A stretch of DNA of 64,000 bases from Palsa-504 sp963790065 (lineage in GTDB: Bacteria; Actinomycetota; Actinomycetes; Streptosporangiales; Streptosporangiaceae), in the NCBI GenBank assembly GCA_963790065.1, contig CAWBNK010000006.1:806001-870000 (forward strand). Reading direction: 5' to 3'. Below, one piece after another: positions 1 through 6,551 of the stretch (position 1 is the stretch's first letter; every line of letters begins with the position of its first letter). Both the position numbers and the translations under genes were made by a program. The notes under the pieces were generated by a model. That model worked only from the letters and a program-made list of their open reading frames with translations. It was not told where the DNA came from and did no database searches.

Positions 1-762
1 CGGCGGCACCGGCCCAGCGTGGTCACTGCTGTCGAGCGCCTGGCCACCAGCCAGGCCCCGGCGTAGGTCCTCGGCCCGGCCACTGAGGGCCGCGTCGTCA
101 CTGACCATGGCGAGGTTCAGCACGTCGCTCACGTACTCGAACTCGCTCTGATATATGTGCGCCGACTTGACCGTCATCAGCAGCCGCCCTGCCTGCCGCC
201 CGAGCTGGTCGGCCACATGGCGCTGCAGCCAGGCCAGCTCGGCCAGGTTGCCGTAGCCCTTGGCCCCGAAGTCGATGCTGTGCGCATAGACGGCCAGCTC
301 CACCGCCCCGCCCGGCAGCCAGAAGTCGAGCAGGCTGACGCACGGGATGTAGGTGCTGTCGGTGCACGGCTGGAACGTGGTGATGGCCGCCGAGCGGGTG
401 GCCGGATCCCGCCGCAGCCGCTCGATGACCCAGGCCACCTGGTCCCGGCCGGTGTGCTCGTAGTCGAACAGCCGGGTCGCGTAGCTATCCGCCCCGCCGA
501 GTTCGGCGACCCGGGCGTGGTCGGTGAAGTTGGCGTGCATCCAGGCCAGCCGCTCCGGTTCGGCGAACCGCGCGATGATCTCGTCGTCCGGGTCCGGCCG
601 GTCGACGGCCAGCGTCACGTGCGAGATCTCGCGGATGTCCAGGCCGTCGTAGCGGCTGGAGGTGCCCGCCTCCAGGATCCGGCGGGCCACGGCCAGCCAC
701 GCCGCTCCGATCGTCGTCGCGCGCAGGGTCTGCGGATCGTCCGCCGCCAGGTGCACCGTCAC
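1..762 (-). CDS. Thymidylate-synthase-fold protein (3' end outside window)
   Basis: Partial gene; 254 codons are visible and the frame is open at the window edge. The middle reads IPCVSLLDFWLPGG, then AHSIDFGAKGYGNL, then SAHIYQSEFEYV. These align with the thymidylate synthase catalytic Cys region, the RSxDxxxGxPxN nucleotide site and the AHIY motif. Catalytic Cys, Asp, Asn, His and Tyr positions are kept. The Arg of RSxD (phosphate-binding R166 in E. coli ThyA) is His here, and the Pro of the nucleotide loop is Gly. The protein may therefore use another substrate, as do the dCMP- and CMP-hydroxymethylase relatives of ThyA. The start is a GTG whose first four bases (GTGA) overlap the stop of the upstream reductase frame; a second GTG lies two codons later. 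A TS-family fold is likely; classical ThyA activity is uncertain. Confidence 0.72.
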   Translation of the reverse strand, partial: MTVHLAADDPQTLRATTIGAAWLAVARRILEAGTSSRYDGLDIREISHVTLAVDRPDPDDEIIARFAEPERLAWMHANFTDHARVAELGGADSYATRLFDYEHTGRDQVAWVIERLRRDPATRSAAITTFQPCTDSTYIPCVSLLDFWLPGGAVELAVYAHSIDFGAKGYGNLAELAWLQRHVADQLGRQAGRLLMTVKSAHIYQSEFEYVSDVLNLAMVSDDAALSGRAEDLRRGLAGGQALDSSDHAGPVPP

Positions 763-1985
763 CCTCGCATGCTAGGTCCCCCGGCCCGGCCGGAAAACCG
801 GTTGTGCCCGCCGGTACCGCGACGTGACCATGGGCCATGGTCCTGGTCCGCGAAACGGCCGCCGCCGACTGGCAGGCGCTGCGCGACATCCGCCTGGAGG
901 CGCTGCGCAACGCGCCCGAGGCGTTCGGCTCCACCTACGAGCGGGAGGTCCTCGGCCCTGAAGCGGACTGGCTTGACCGGATCGCCCGTGGCGGGACGTT
1001 CCTGGCCTTCCTCCCTGAGGTCAGCGTGCCCGCCGGGCTGGCCGGCGGCTACCAGGAGGATCCGGACACGGTGGAGCTGGTGTCCATGTACGTCCGGCCC
1101 CAGGCTCGCGGCCGCGGTGCCGGCGAGGCCCTGGTGGCCGCGGTCGCCCGCTGGGCCCAGGCCAAGGGCGCCAAATCCCTGCACCTGTGGGTGACCGAGG
1201 CCAACGCCCCGGCCCGCCTGCTGTACCAGCGCTGCGGCTTCTCGCCCACCGCCGAACGCCAGCCCCTGCCCTCCAACCCCGCCCTCGGCGAGATCGGCAT
1301 GACCCTCCCGCTCTAAGTCCCTGTAACCCGGCGCGGGCGGGATCGGGTGCCCGGCCCGGACCGCCGCCACCACGGCCTGGGCCTCGCGCTGCCGGTACTC
1401 CTCGCCGTACACCGCGCCCGGCCGGCGCGGCGCCTCCATGACCGTGGCGTCGGCCGTGCCCCCCAGGTCGACCGGCACGAACCCGCAGTCGGTGATCAGG
1501 GCGGCCGCTACCGTCTTGGCTTGCGCGTCGTCCCCGCACAGCCACTGCGCGACCCGCCGGTCGCCGTCGCGGCCCGCGGTCTGGCGCTGGAACCCGGCCG
1601 TGAGCGTGTTGAACGACTTGGTGTAGCCCGCCCCCGGCATCCGGGCCTGGTTGAACTGCGCCGCCGTCTGCCCGGCCGGGATCAGCTCGGATCCCGCGCC
1701 GAACTGGTTGGTGGTATCGATGACCACCTTCCCGGCCAGCGACCCGGCCGCCGCCAGCGCCTCGTCGATCACCGGCCACGGCACCGAGACCACCACCACC
1801 TCGCTGTCCGCCACCGCCTCGGACACTTTCTCCGCCGCGGAGACCCGCGGACCGATCTGCGCCGCGAGCCGCTCCAGCGCCCCCGGTTCCCGGGAGAACG
1901 TGACGATCACGTCGTGCCCGGCGCCCGCCAGGAACTGCGCCAGGTTGCCGCCGATGTGCCCCGCCCCGATGATGCCTACCCGCAC
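759..1985 (-). CDS. NADPH-dependent F420 reductase-like oxidoreductase with readthrough tail
   Basis: The N-terminus VRVGIIGAGHIGGN is a Rossmann NADP-binding motif, followed by VTFSREP, VVVVSVPW and VVIDTTNQFG. This is the layout of the NpdG/ProC-like NADPH:F420 reductase family, normally about 210-225 aa. These enzymes move hydride between NADPH and cofactor F420, or act on other small substrates. The GTG start is fixed by a GGAGGAGG ribosome site 6 nt upstream; a longer reading from position 2033 would begin inside the operator. Family similarity ends near position 1317, but no stop follows. The frame runs on antisense to the whole GNAT gene and ends in a TGA overlapping the GTG of the thymidylate-synthase-like gene. 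The native stop may have been lost, or there may be an unseen frameshift. The reductase domain is confident; the roughly 185-residue tail is doubtful. Confidence 0.75.
   Translation of the reverse strand: MRVGIIGAGHIGGNLAQFLAGAGHDVIVTFSREPGALERLAAQIGPRVSAAEKVSEAVADSEVVVVSVPWPVIDEALAAAGSLAGKVVIDTTNQFGAGSELIPAGQTAAQFNQARMPGAGYTKSFNTLTAGFQRQTAGRDGDRRVAQWLCGDDAQAKTVAAALITDCGFVPVDLGGTADATVMEAPRRPGAVYGEEYRQREAQAVVAAVRAGHPIPPAPGYRDLEREGHADLAEGGVGGQGLAFGGGREAAALVQQAGRGVGLGHPQVQGFGALGLGPAGDRGHQGLAGTAAASLGPDVHGHQLHRVRILLVAAGQPGGHADLREEGQERPATGDPVKPVRFRAEDLPLVGGAERLGRVAQRLQADVAQRLPVGGGRFADQDHGPWSRRGTGGHNRFSGRAGGPSMRG
837..1316 (+). CDS. GNAT family N-acetyltransferase
   Basis: 159 aa, the usual size of a single-domain GNAT. 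The acetyl-CoA loop is visible as PQARGRGAGEALVAAVA around residues 87-103, after the beta-4 strand VELVSMYV. The late part LWVTEANAPARLLYQRCGF is the typical beta-6/alpha-4 segment. The substrate cannot be told. It lies between two minus-strand genes, and its whole length is covered on the other strand by the open C-terminal extension of the reductase-like gene. The domain signature leaves no doubt that this strand is coding here. Confidence 0.85.
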   Translation: MVLVRETAAADWQALRDIRLEALRNAPEAFGSTYEREVLGPEADWLDRIARGGTFLAFLPEVSVPAGLAGGYQEDPDTVELVSMYVRPQARGRGAGEALVAAVARWAQAKGAKSLHLWVTEANAPARLLYQRCGFSPTAERQPLPSNPALGEIGMTLPL

Positions 1986-2018
1986 GATTACCCTCCTCCA
2001 GTCAGATACATCGACAGC

Positions 2019-2038
2019 ATAGATTGAGTCCAAACTAT
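2019..2038. promoter_or_regulatory. Probable MarR operator at the reductase promoter
   Basis: The 20-bp interrupted inverted repeat ATAG-N12-CTAT sits 34 nt upstream of the reductase GTG. It matches the repeat upstream of the neighbouring MarR gene at 15 of 20 positions in the same orientation, including a shared CCAAACTAT half-site. That predicts repression of the reductase by the adjacent MarR-PDZ protein. Confidence 0.6.
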
Positions 2039-2081
2039 CTGGCCATCCCTATTCGCGCCGAGCGTAAGCGGGCGTAAGGAT

Positions 2082-2133
2082 CGTGGATGGCTACTGCCCC
2101 TGGGCGGTAGGTAACCATCCACGTTAAGTGGAT
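2082..2133. repeat. Hairpin repeat, copy 1 (CGTGGATGG stem, TTAAGTGGATC tail)
   Basis: A 9-bp outer stem CGTGGATGG/CCATCCACG encloses an inner stem CTACTGCCC/GGGCGGTAG with one G-T pair. It is followed by TTAAGTGGATC. A second copy at 43.9 kb has a different stem sequence that still pairs perfectly, and nearly the same tail. It lies between the convergent-side end of the MarR gene and the reductase promoter. Confidence 0.6.
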
Positions 2134-2148
2134 CCTGGCCTGTCCGCC

Positions 2149-3114
2149 TCAGACGCGGTGCTCGCCAGTCCGCGCGGCCAGCCAGTCCGGGGCCGGAGCC
2201 GCCGTACCCGACGCCGAGGCGACCGCCGCGCCCGCCGCGCCCGCCGTACCCGCCGTACCCGCCACGGCAGCCCCAGCTCCGAGCGGCACCGATACCGTCC
2301 GGTCCTTAAGGCCCCGGCGGACCCGCAGCTCGAGCCGCCCTGTCGGCAACGCGTCCGAGATCGCCGCGTACAGGCCCGACACCGAACGCAGCGGGGTCCC
2401 CCCGGCCGCGGTCAGGATGTCACCCTCGCCCAGGCCCGCCGCCGCGGCGGGCGAGTTCTCGTCGGCCGACCGGACCAGCAGGCCGGGCCGTTCGGGCAGG
2501 CCGACGGCGCGCTGCATGGCCAGCGCCACGTGCACCGGGGCCAGCGTGAGGCCCAGGCGCACCGGCAGGCTCTCCAGCTCGGCGCTGCCCTCGAAGGCGA
2601 GCAGGAGCTTGCGCAGCAGCCCGGCCAGCGTGGCCTGCTCCTCCGTGCTGAGCGAGCCGAGCAGCCGGACCTGGTTGGCCAGGTGCGCGGGCACAGCCGC
2701 CTCGAACAGCTCCCGGCCCTGGTGGGTCAGCGTGACCAGCGACCCGCGCCCGTCGGCCGGATCCGGCGACCGCACCACCAGGCCGTCGGCGACGAGCCGG
2801 TCCACCCGGGCGCTCACCGTTCCCGGCGTCAGTCCCATCTCGTTGGCCAGCCTGCGCTGCGATATCCCGCCCGGCTGATTGATGCGCACCAGCGTGACCA
2901 GCATGGTGAACGTCGGGTTGGTGACGCCGTACTCGGCGAAGACGGCCTCCTGCTCCTCGGCGATGATGGCCCGCAGCCGGCCCAGCCGGCTGATGACCCC
3001 GACCGACGAGACGTCCAGATCGGGCCGGACCGTGGCCCACTGATGCAGCACCCGGTCGGTGGCATCGGGCACCGCTGGGGCCGGGACCGCAGGAGCGGCC
3101 GGGCTGCGTGTCAT
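2149..3114 (-). CDS. MarR family regulator fused to a C-terminal PDZ domain
   Basis: 321 aa, about twice a normal MarR. A winged helix spans residues about 40-185: the recognition region is ISQRRLANEMGLTPGTVSARVDRLVADGLVVRS and the wing is DPADGRGSLVTLTHQG. Residues about 210-290 form a PDZ domain, with AAAAGLGEGDILTAAGGTPL resembling the substrate-binding repeat of HtrA-type PDZ domains. The C-terminus is an Ala/Gly-rich tail. PDZ domains bind free C-termini, so the regulator may sense a peptide or protein ligand rather than a phenolic compound; that is an inference. An inverted repeat 31 nt upstream of the start suggests autoregulation, and a matching site precedes the neighbouring reductase gene. 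Confidence 0.85.
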   Translation of the reverse strand: MTRSPAAPAVPAPAVPDATDRVLHQWATVRPDLDVSSVGVISRLGRLRAIIAEEQEAVFAEYGVTNPTFTMLVTLVRINQPGGISQRRLANEMGLTPGTVSARVDRLVADGLVVRSPDPADGRGSLVTLTHQGRELFEAAVPAHLANQVRLLGSLSTEEQATLAGLLRKLLLAFEGSAELESLPVRLGLTLAPVHVALAMQRAVGLPERPGLLVRSADENSPAAAAGLGEGDILTAAGGTPLRSVSGLYAAISDALPTGRLELRVRRGLKDRTVSVPLGAGAAVAGTAGTAGAAGAAVASASGTAAPAPDWLAARTGEHRV

Positions 3115-3144
3115 TGCTCAATCGTAGAGCCGGAACCGCCCGGT

Positions 3145-3164
3145 ATAGTTCGAAGCCAAACTAT
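3145..3164. promoter_or_regulatory. Probable MarR autoregulatory operator
   Basis: Inverted repeat with perfect 6-bp arms ATAGTT/AACTAT separated by 8 bp, upstream of the MarR-PDZ start. Size and AT-rich arms fit known MarR-dimer operators. It shares 15 of 20 positions with the site at the reductase promoter. Confidence 0.65.
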
Positions 3165-3185
3165 GGCGCCGCTTAAATCGCGCGC

Positions 3186-3239
3186 CTCACCCGCTGACCG
3201 GCCGCTCACCCGCTGACCGGCCGCTCACCCGTTAACCGG
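3186..3239. repeat. 19-bp tandem repeat at the 3' end of dinB
   Basis: Two full copies and one partial copy of a 19-bp unit beginning CTCACCCGCTGACC. The dinB stop codon lies in the third, diverged unit. Each unit carries the same TCA (TGA on the gene strand), so the stop has been duplicated downstream. Likely a slippage product. Confidence 0.7.
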
Positions 3240-4256
3240 TCCGAACTCCGCCCTAACCCCGAGCAGCCGCACCGGCCGCCGCCCGGTGAACCGCTCCAGC
3301 GCCGATAGCGCCGCCGCCTCGATGACGGCCGCCTCCGAACTGGGCGCGGCCAGCGTCACCCCGTGCGTCTCGGTGACGAACGGCGCGTACCGCACCTTCA
3401 CCACCACCCGCACCGCAGGCCGAGGCTCAGCCACCAGGTCAACAGCCAGCAGCCCCGCGATCCGCAGCACTTCCGCCTGCACCCGCGACCAGTCCTCGAT
3501 ATTGACCTGGAACGTCTCCTCCTTGCCGTGCCCGCGCGCCACGTAAGGCGAGTCGTCCACGTCGGCGTCGCCCCGGCCGCGGCCGAGCAGCACCAGCCAC
3601 GGCCCGGTCATCGGGCCGAACACCGCGGCCAGTGCGTCCGGGTCGGCCGCCGCCAGGTCGCTGACCGTGCGGATGCCCAGCCCGTCCAGCTTCCTGGCCG
3701 TCTTGGCCCCGATGCCCCACAGCGCGTCGGTCGGCCGGTTACCGAGGACCGAGAACCAGTTGGCCGACGTCAGCCGGAATACCCCGGCCGGCTTGCCGAA
3801 CCCGGTGGCGATCTTGGCCTGCAGCTTGTTCTCCCCGATCCCCACCGTGCAGTCCAGCTGCGTGGCCTCCCGCACCGCAGCCGCCAGCGACCGCGCGAAG
3901 CCCTCCGGGTCGTCAGTGGACACCCCGAGGAACGCCTCGTCCCAGCCGAGCACCTCCACCACCGCGCCGGTCGACCGCAGCACGTCCATCACTACGTCCG
4001 ACACCTCCTCGTAGGCGGCCCGGTCCACCGGGAGGAACACCGCGTCGGGCAGCCGCCGCGCCGCCGTCCGCAGCGGCAGGCCGGAGTGCACGCCGTGTTC
4101 CCGCGCCTCGTAGGACGCCGTGCTGACCACGCCCCGCTTGGTCGGGTCGCCGTCGCCGCCCACCACCACCGGCCGCCCGCGCAGTTCGGGATGCCGCAGC
4201 ACCTCGACCGCCGCGATGAACTGGTCGAGGTCCACGTGCAACACCCACCGGGCCAC
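3225..4256 (-). CDS. dinB: DNA polymerase IV (Y-family translesion polymerase)
   Basis: 343 aa. The N-terminus WVLHVDLDQFIAAVEVLRHPEL is the Y-family metal-binding motif with its first catalytic Asp. The second catalytic motif is GWDEAFLG (family SxDEAxLD), keeping the Asp-Glu pair with an unusual preceding Gly-Trp. IGENKLQAKIATGFGKPAG and the helix-hairpin-helix ALWGIGAKTARKLDGLGI follow, then the little-finger domain. It makes low-fidelity synthesis across damaged template. The C-terminus ends without an obvious beta-clamp QLxLF peptide, so processivity may differ from E. coli Pol IV. It stands alone between MarR and a divergent LysE exporter. Confidence 0.92.
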   Translation of the reverse strand: MARWVLHVDLDQFIAAVEVLRHPELRGRPVVVGGDGDPTKRGVVSTASYEAREHGVHSGLPLRTAARRLPDAVFLPVDRAAYEEVSDVVMDVLRSTGAVVEVLGWDEAFLGVSTDDPEGFARSLAAAVREATQLDCTVGIGENKLQAKIATGFGKPAGVFRLTSANWFSVLGNRPTDALWGIGAKTARKLDGLGIRTVSDLAAADPDALAAVFGPMTGPWLVLLGRGRGDADVDDSPYVARGHGKEETFQVNIEDWSRVQAEVLRIAGLLAVDLVAEPRPAVRVVVKVRYAPFVTETHGVTLAAPSSEAAVIEAAALSALERFTGRRPVRLLGVRAEFGPVNG

Positions 4257-4359
4257 CCCCCAGTCTTACCCGCTCGCGTCCCGTTGCCGAACATCGGCCC
4301 AGGCCAGAGCGCCGCTAATTCGCTGGGTTAACCGCGGCGAGCCGGGTAGCGTGCCTGGT

Positions 4360-4992
4360 ATGTCGTGGTCGAAGTACGCCGAGTTCCTGGCCTTCGCCGT
4401 GGTCCTGGTCCTGATCCCGGGCCCGGATTTCGCCGTGGTCACCAAGAACACCCTGGCCGGCGGCCGCCGCCGGGGGAGATGGACGGCGGCCGGGGTGGTC
4501 AGCTCCAACTTCGTCCAGGGCACGGCCGCCGCCTGCGGCCTCGGCGCGCTGATCGTGCGGGCTCAGCCCGTCTTCGAGGCCATCAAGTGGGCCGGCGTGG
4601 CCTACCTGCTGTTCCTGGGCGCGCAGGCCATCCGCTCGGCCGTCCGCGGCCAGTACCAGCCGCTGGATGATGACGCCGAGGCCGCCACCAAAACACAGAC
4701 CCTGGCCGGCTGGCGGCAAGGGTTCCTCTCCAACATCACCAACCCCAAGGTGCTGGTCTTCTACCTCGCGGTCCTGCCCCAGTTCCTGACGCCCGGCGCG
4801 AACCTCGGCTGGCTGCTCACGCTGGCCTGGAGCCATGCCGCGCTGTCCCTGGCCTACCTGCTCGTCCTCACCGCCGCCCTGAACCGCGCCCGCCGCATCC
4901 TGGCCCGGCGCAAGGTCCGCCGCAGCCTCGACGCCACCACCGGCGCCGTCCTGATCGGCTTCAGCGCCCGCCTCGCCGCCGAGCACGCCTGA
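4360..4992 (+). CDS. LysE family amino-acid exporter
   Basis: 210 aa integral membrane protein. The motif VLIPGPDFAVVTKNTLAGGRRRG near residues 14-36 is the LysE/RhtB signature, with about six hydrophobic segments. LysE/RhtB proteins export amino acids or their analogues by proton exchange; substrate unknown. The ATG was chosen because the family signature starts directly after it, and TAGCGT ends 7 nt upstream. This looks like a -10 box of a leaderless transcript, and no Shine-Dalgarno sequence is present. An open frame upstream overlaps dinB antisense and is not part of the family. Confidence 0.88.
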   Translation: MSWSKYAEFLAFAVVLVLIPGPDFAVVTKNTLAGGRRRGRWTAAGVVSSNFVQGTAAACGLGALIVRAQPVFEAIKWAGVAYLLFLGAQAIRSAVRGQYQPLDDDAEAATKTQTLAGWRQGFLSNITNPKVLVFYLAVLPQFLTPGANLGWLLTLAWSHAALSLAYLLVLTAALNRARRILARRKVRRSLDATTGAVLIGFSARLAAEHA

Positions 4993-5051
4993 CCGAAGCC
5001 AACACCGGAAAGCCCTTTGATCTGGGGCGACCGCGTCGGACACAATGACGT

Positions 5052-6551
5052 GTGCTGCTGACCATTACGACCACCCGTGAGCCCGCGACCGACCTGGGGT
5101 ACCTGCTGCACAAGCACCCCGACCGGCTGCAGACCTTCCCCACCGCGGCGGGCGCAGCGCACGTCTTCTATCCCGAGGCCACCAGCGAGCGCTGCACCGC
5201 CGCGCTGCTGCTCGAGGTCGACCCGGTGGCCCTGGTCCGCGGCCCGGCCACCAAGGCGGGCGGCCGCGCGAACACCAAGCCCGGCGACGCCGAACTCGCC
5301 CAGTACGTCAACGACCGTCCCTACGCCGCCTCCAGCATGCTGGCCGTGGCGCTGAAGGAAGCCTTCCGCACCGCGCTGACCGGCCGCTGCGACGCGCGCC
5401 CCGACCTGGCCGCCAGCCAGCTCCCGCTCACCCTGCACGTGCCCGCCCTGCGCTGCCGCGGCTCAGGACTTCCCGGCCGCGGCCCGGACCTGGCCCGCAA
5501 CATCTTCGCCCCCCTCGGCTGGACCGTCGAGGCCGCCAGCCAGCCCCTCGAACCCGCCGAATGGGGCGACTCGCCCTACCTCGACCTGCGGCTGACCGGT
5601 CAGCAGCGGCTGGCCGACGCGCTCAACCACCTGTATGTCCTGCTGCCCGTGCTGGACGACGCCAAGCACTACTGGGTGTCGCCCGATGAGGTGGACAAGC
5701 TGATCCGGGCGGGCGGCGACTGGCTGGCCGCCCATCCCTACAAGGAGCTCATCACCGCCCGCTACCTCTCCCACCGGCACCGGCTCACCCGCTCCGCCCT
5801 GGCCCGGCTGGCCGAAGCCGACGACACCGACCCAGCCGAATTCGACAACGCCGTCACCGACGAGGACGCCACCGCCGATGACATCACCACGGGCAAGCCG
5901 CTCGCCGCCCAGCGCCGCGAGGCCATCCTGGCCATCCTGCGGAACACCGGAGCACGAAGCGTCGGCGACCTCGGCTGCGGCTCCGGCGTGCTGACCAGGG
6001 ACCTGCTCGCCGAGCCCCGGTTCACCAGCGTCGTCGCCGTCGACGTGTCCGCCCGGGCCCTGCAGCTGGCCGCCCGCCACCTGCGGCTGGACCAGATGCC
6101 GGAGCGCCAGCGCGAGCGCCTGAAGATCTTCGCCTCCGCGCTCACCTACCGCGACGACCGCCTGGCCGGCCTCGATGCCGCCGTGCTCATGGAAGTCATC
6201 GAGCACCTCGACCCCGAACGCCTCCCGGCTCTCGAGCGGGTCATCTTCGGCTTCGCCTCGCCCGCCACCGTGGTGGTCACCACCCCCAACGCCGAGTACA
6301 ACCCGCACTTCGCCGGGCTGGAACCCGGCGCCCTGCGGCACCGCGACCACCGGTTCGAGTGGACCCGCGCCCAGTTCCGGACCTGGGCCGAAGACGTCGC
6401 GAACGCCCACGGCTACCAGGCCCGCTTCGAAAGCGTCGGCCCCGAGCACCCCGACTCCGGCCCGCCCACCCAGCTGGCCGTCTTCACCCTGCTGGCTAAC
6501 ACGGGGCTGGCTAACACCGGGCTGACCAGCACGGGGGAGACGCAGCCATGA
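5052..6551 (+). CDS. hen1: 3'-terminal RNA ribose 2'-O-methyltransferase Hen1
   Basis: 499 aa. The N-terminal half, LLTITTTREPATDLGYLLHK onward, is the bacterial Hen1-specific ligase-activating domain. The C-terminal half (from about residue 290) is a SAM methyltransferase with motif I VGDLGCGSGVLTRDLL and the Hen1 metal site EVIEHLDPERLPALE followed by TTPNAEYN. Bacterial Hen1 adds a 2'-O-methyl group at the 3' end of cleaved RNA before ligation, so that a toxin cannot re-cut the repaired site. Its stop overlaps the start of pnkp as ATGA, so the two are translationally coupled. The gene starts with GTG and has no clear ribosome site. Near its end the frame shows a short duplication (LLANTGLANTGL). 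Confidence 0.93.
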   Translation: MLLTITTTREPATDLGYLLHKHPDRLQTFPTAAGAAHVFYPEATSERCTAALLLEVDPVALVRGPATKAGGRANTKPGDAELAQYVNDRPYAASSMLAVALKEAFRTALTGRCDARPDLAASQLPLTLHVPALRCRGSGLPGRGPDLARNIFAPLGWTVEAASQPLEPAEWGDSPYLDLRLTGQQRLADALNHLYVLLPVLDDAKHYWVSPDEVDKLIRAGGDWLAAHPYKELITARYLSHRHRLTRSALARLAEADDTDPAEFDNAVTDEDATADDITTGKPLAAQRREAILAILRNTGARSVGDLGCGSGVLTRDLLAEPRFTSVVAVDVSARALQLAARHLRLDQMPERQRERLKIFASALTYRDDRLAGLDAAVLMEVIEHLDPERLPALERVIFGFASPATVVVTTPNAEYNPHFAGLEPGALRHRDHRFEWTRAQFRTWAEDVANAHGYQARFESVGPEHPDSGPPTQLAVFTLLANTGLANTGLTSTGETQP

